In this document: positions 6,411 to 8,006 of the stretch, in pieces
How the letters are laid out: each line of letters opens with the position of its first letter
Position numbering within the stretch: position 1 is the stretch's first letter
Origin: Nitrospirota bacterium
GTDB taxonomy: Bacteria; Nitrospirota; Nitrospiria; Nitrospirales; Nitrospiraceae
NCBI GenBank assembly: GCA_005877535.1
Contig: VBOM01000202.1
Location: 1-8,006, forward strand
DNA: 8,006 bases
Reading direction: 5' to 3'
The notes under the pieces: generated by a model
What the model was told of the DNA's origin: nothing
The model's input: the letters and a program-made list of their open reading frames with translations, nothing else
The model's database searches: none
Position numbers and translations under genes: made by a program

Positions 6411-8006
<1,596 letters not shown>

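Overview
The window is GC-rich bacterial DNA. The intact genes are all on the + strand and use GC-rich codons. The protein impressions (a large periplasmic/membrane protein, a paired-hydrolase cluster, an EttA-type ABC-F protein and a tiny CxxC protein) together with the decayed intergenic DNA fit an environmental Gram-negative such as a member of Nitrospirota. That lineage is an impression, not something the sequence proves.

Layout. Bases 1 to about 1400 are a gene graveyard. They hold about 570 bases without a recognisable gene, then a 33-codon remnant of the 3' end of selO (protein AMPylase SelO/YdiU, still carrying the terminal SCSS motif). A foldback element of about 187 bases with terminal inverted repeats overlaps the selO stop codon. 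After it come a GC-rich inverted repeat with a short T run and a small lipoprotein gene broken by two frameshifts and a stop codon.

Bases 1543-4659 encode a membrane protein of about 1038 residues that I cannot name. It has one N-terminal anchor, a predicted periplasmic domain of about 650 residues with Rossmann-like segments, and six C-terminal membrane segments. Ten bases later comes a serine-hydrolase gene of the phospholipase/carboxylesterase family. It has lost about 50 codons including the catalytic Asp and His, and its old reading frame survives downstream and ends in an ATGA overlap with the next gene. That next gene (5205-6050) is a second alpha/beta hydrolase, apparently complete, with a Pro/Ser-rich insert that coincides with a repeat and hairpin in the DNA.

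A 55-residue protein with an HxxC...CxxC pattern and a near-perfect Shine-Dalgarno sequence follows. The window ends inside ettA, the ribosome-associated ABC-F ATPase, which lacks only its last few residues.

How the genes may work together. The membrane-protein gene and the two hydrolase genes are close enough (10-base gap, then an overlap) to share a transcript. Nothing in the sequence shows a common pathway. The small CxxC gene and ettA each have their own ribosome-binding site. The most unusual items are the unnamed receptor-like membrane protein, the foldback element beside the selO remnant, the internally deleted hydrolase, and the repeat that appears to have been absorbed into a hydrolase.
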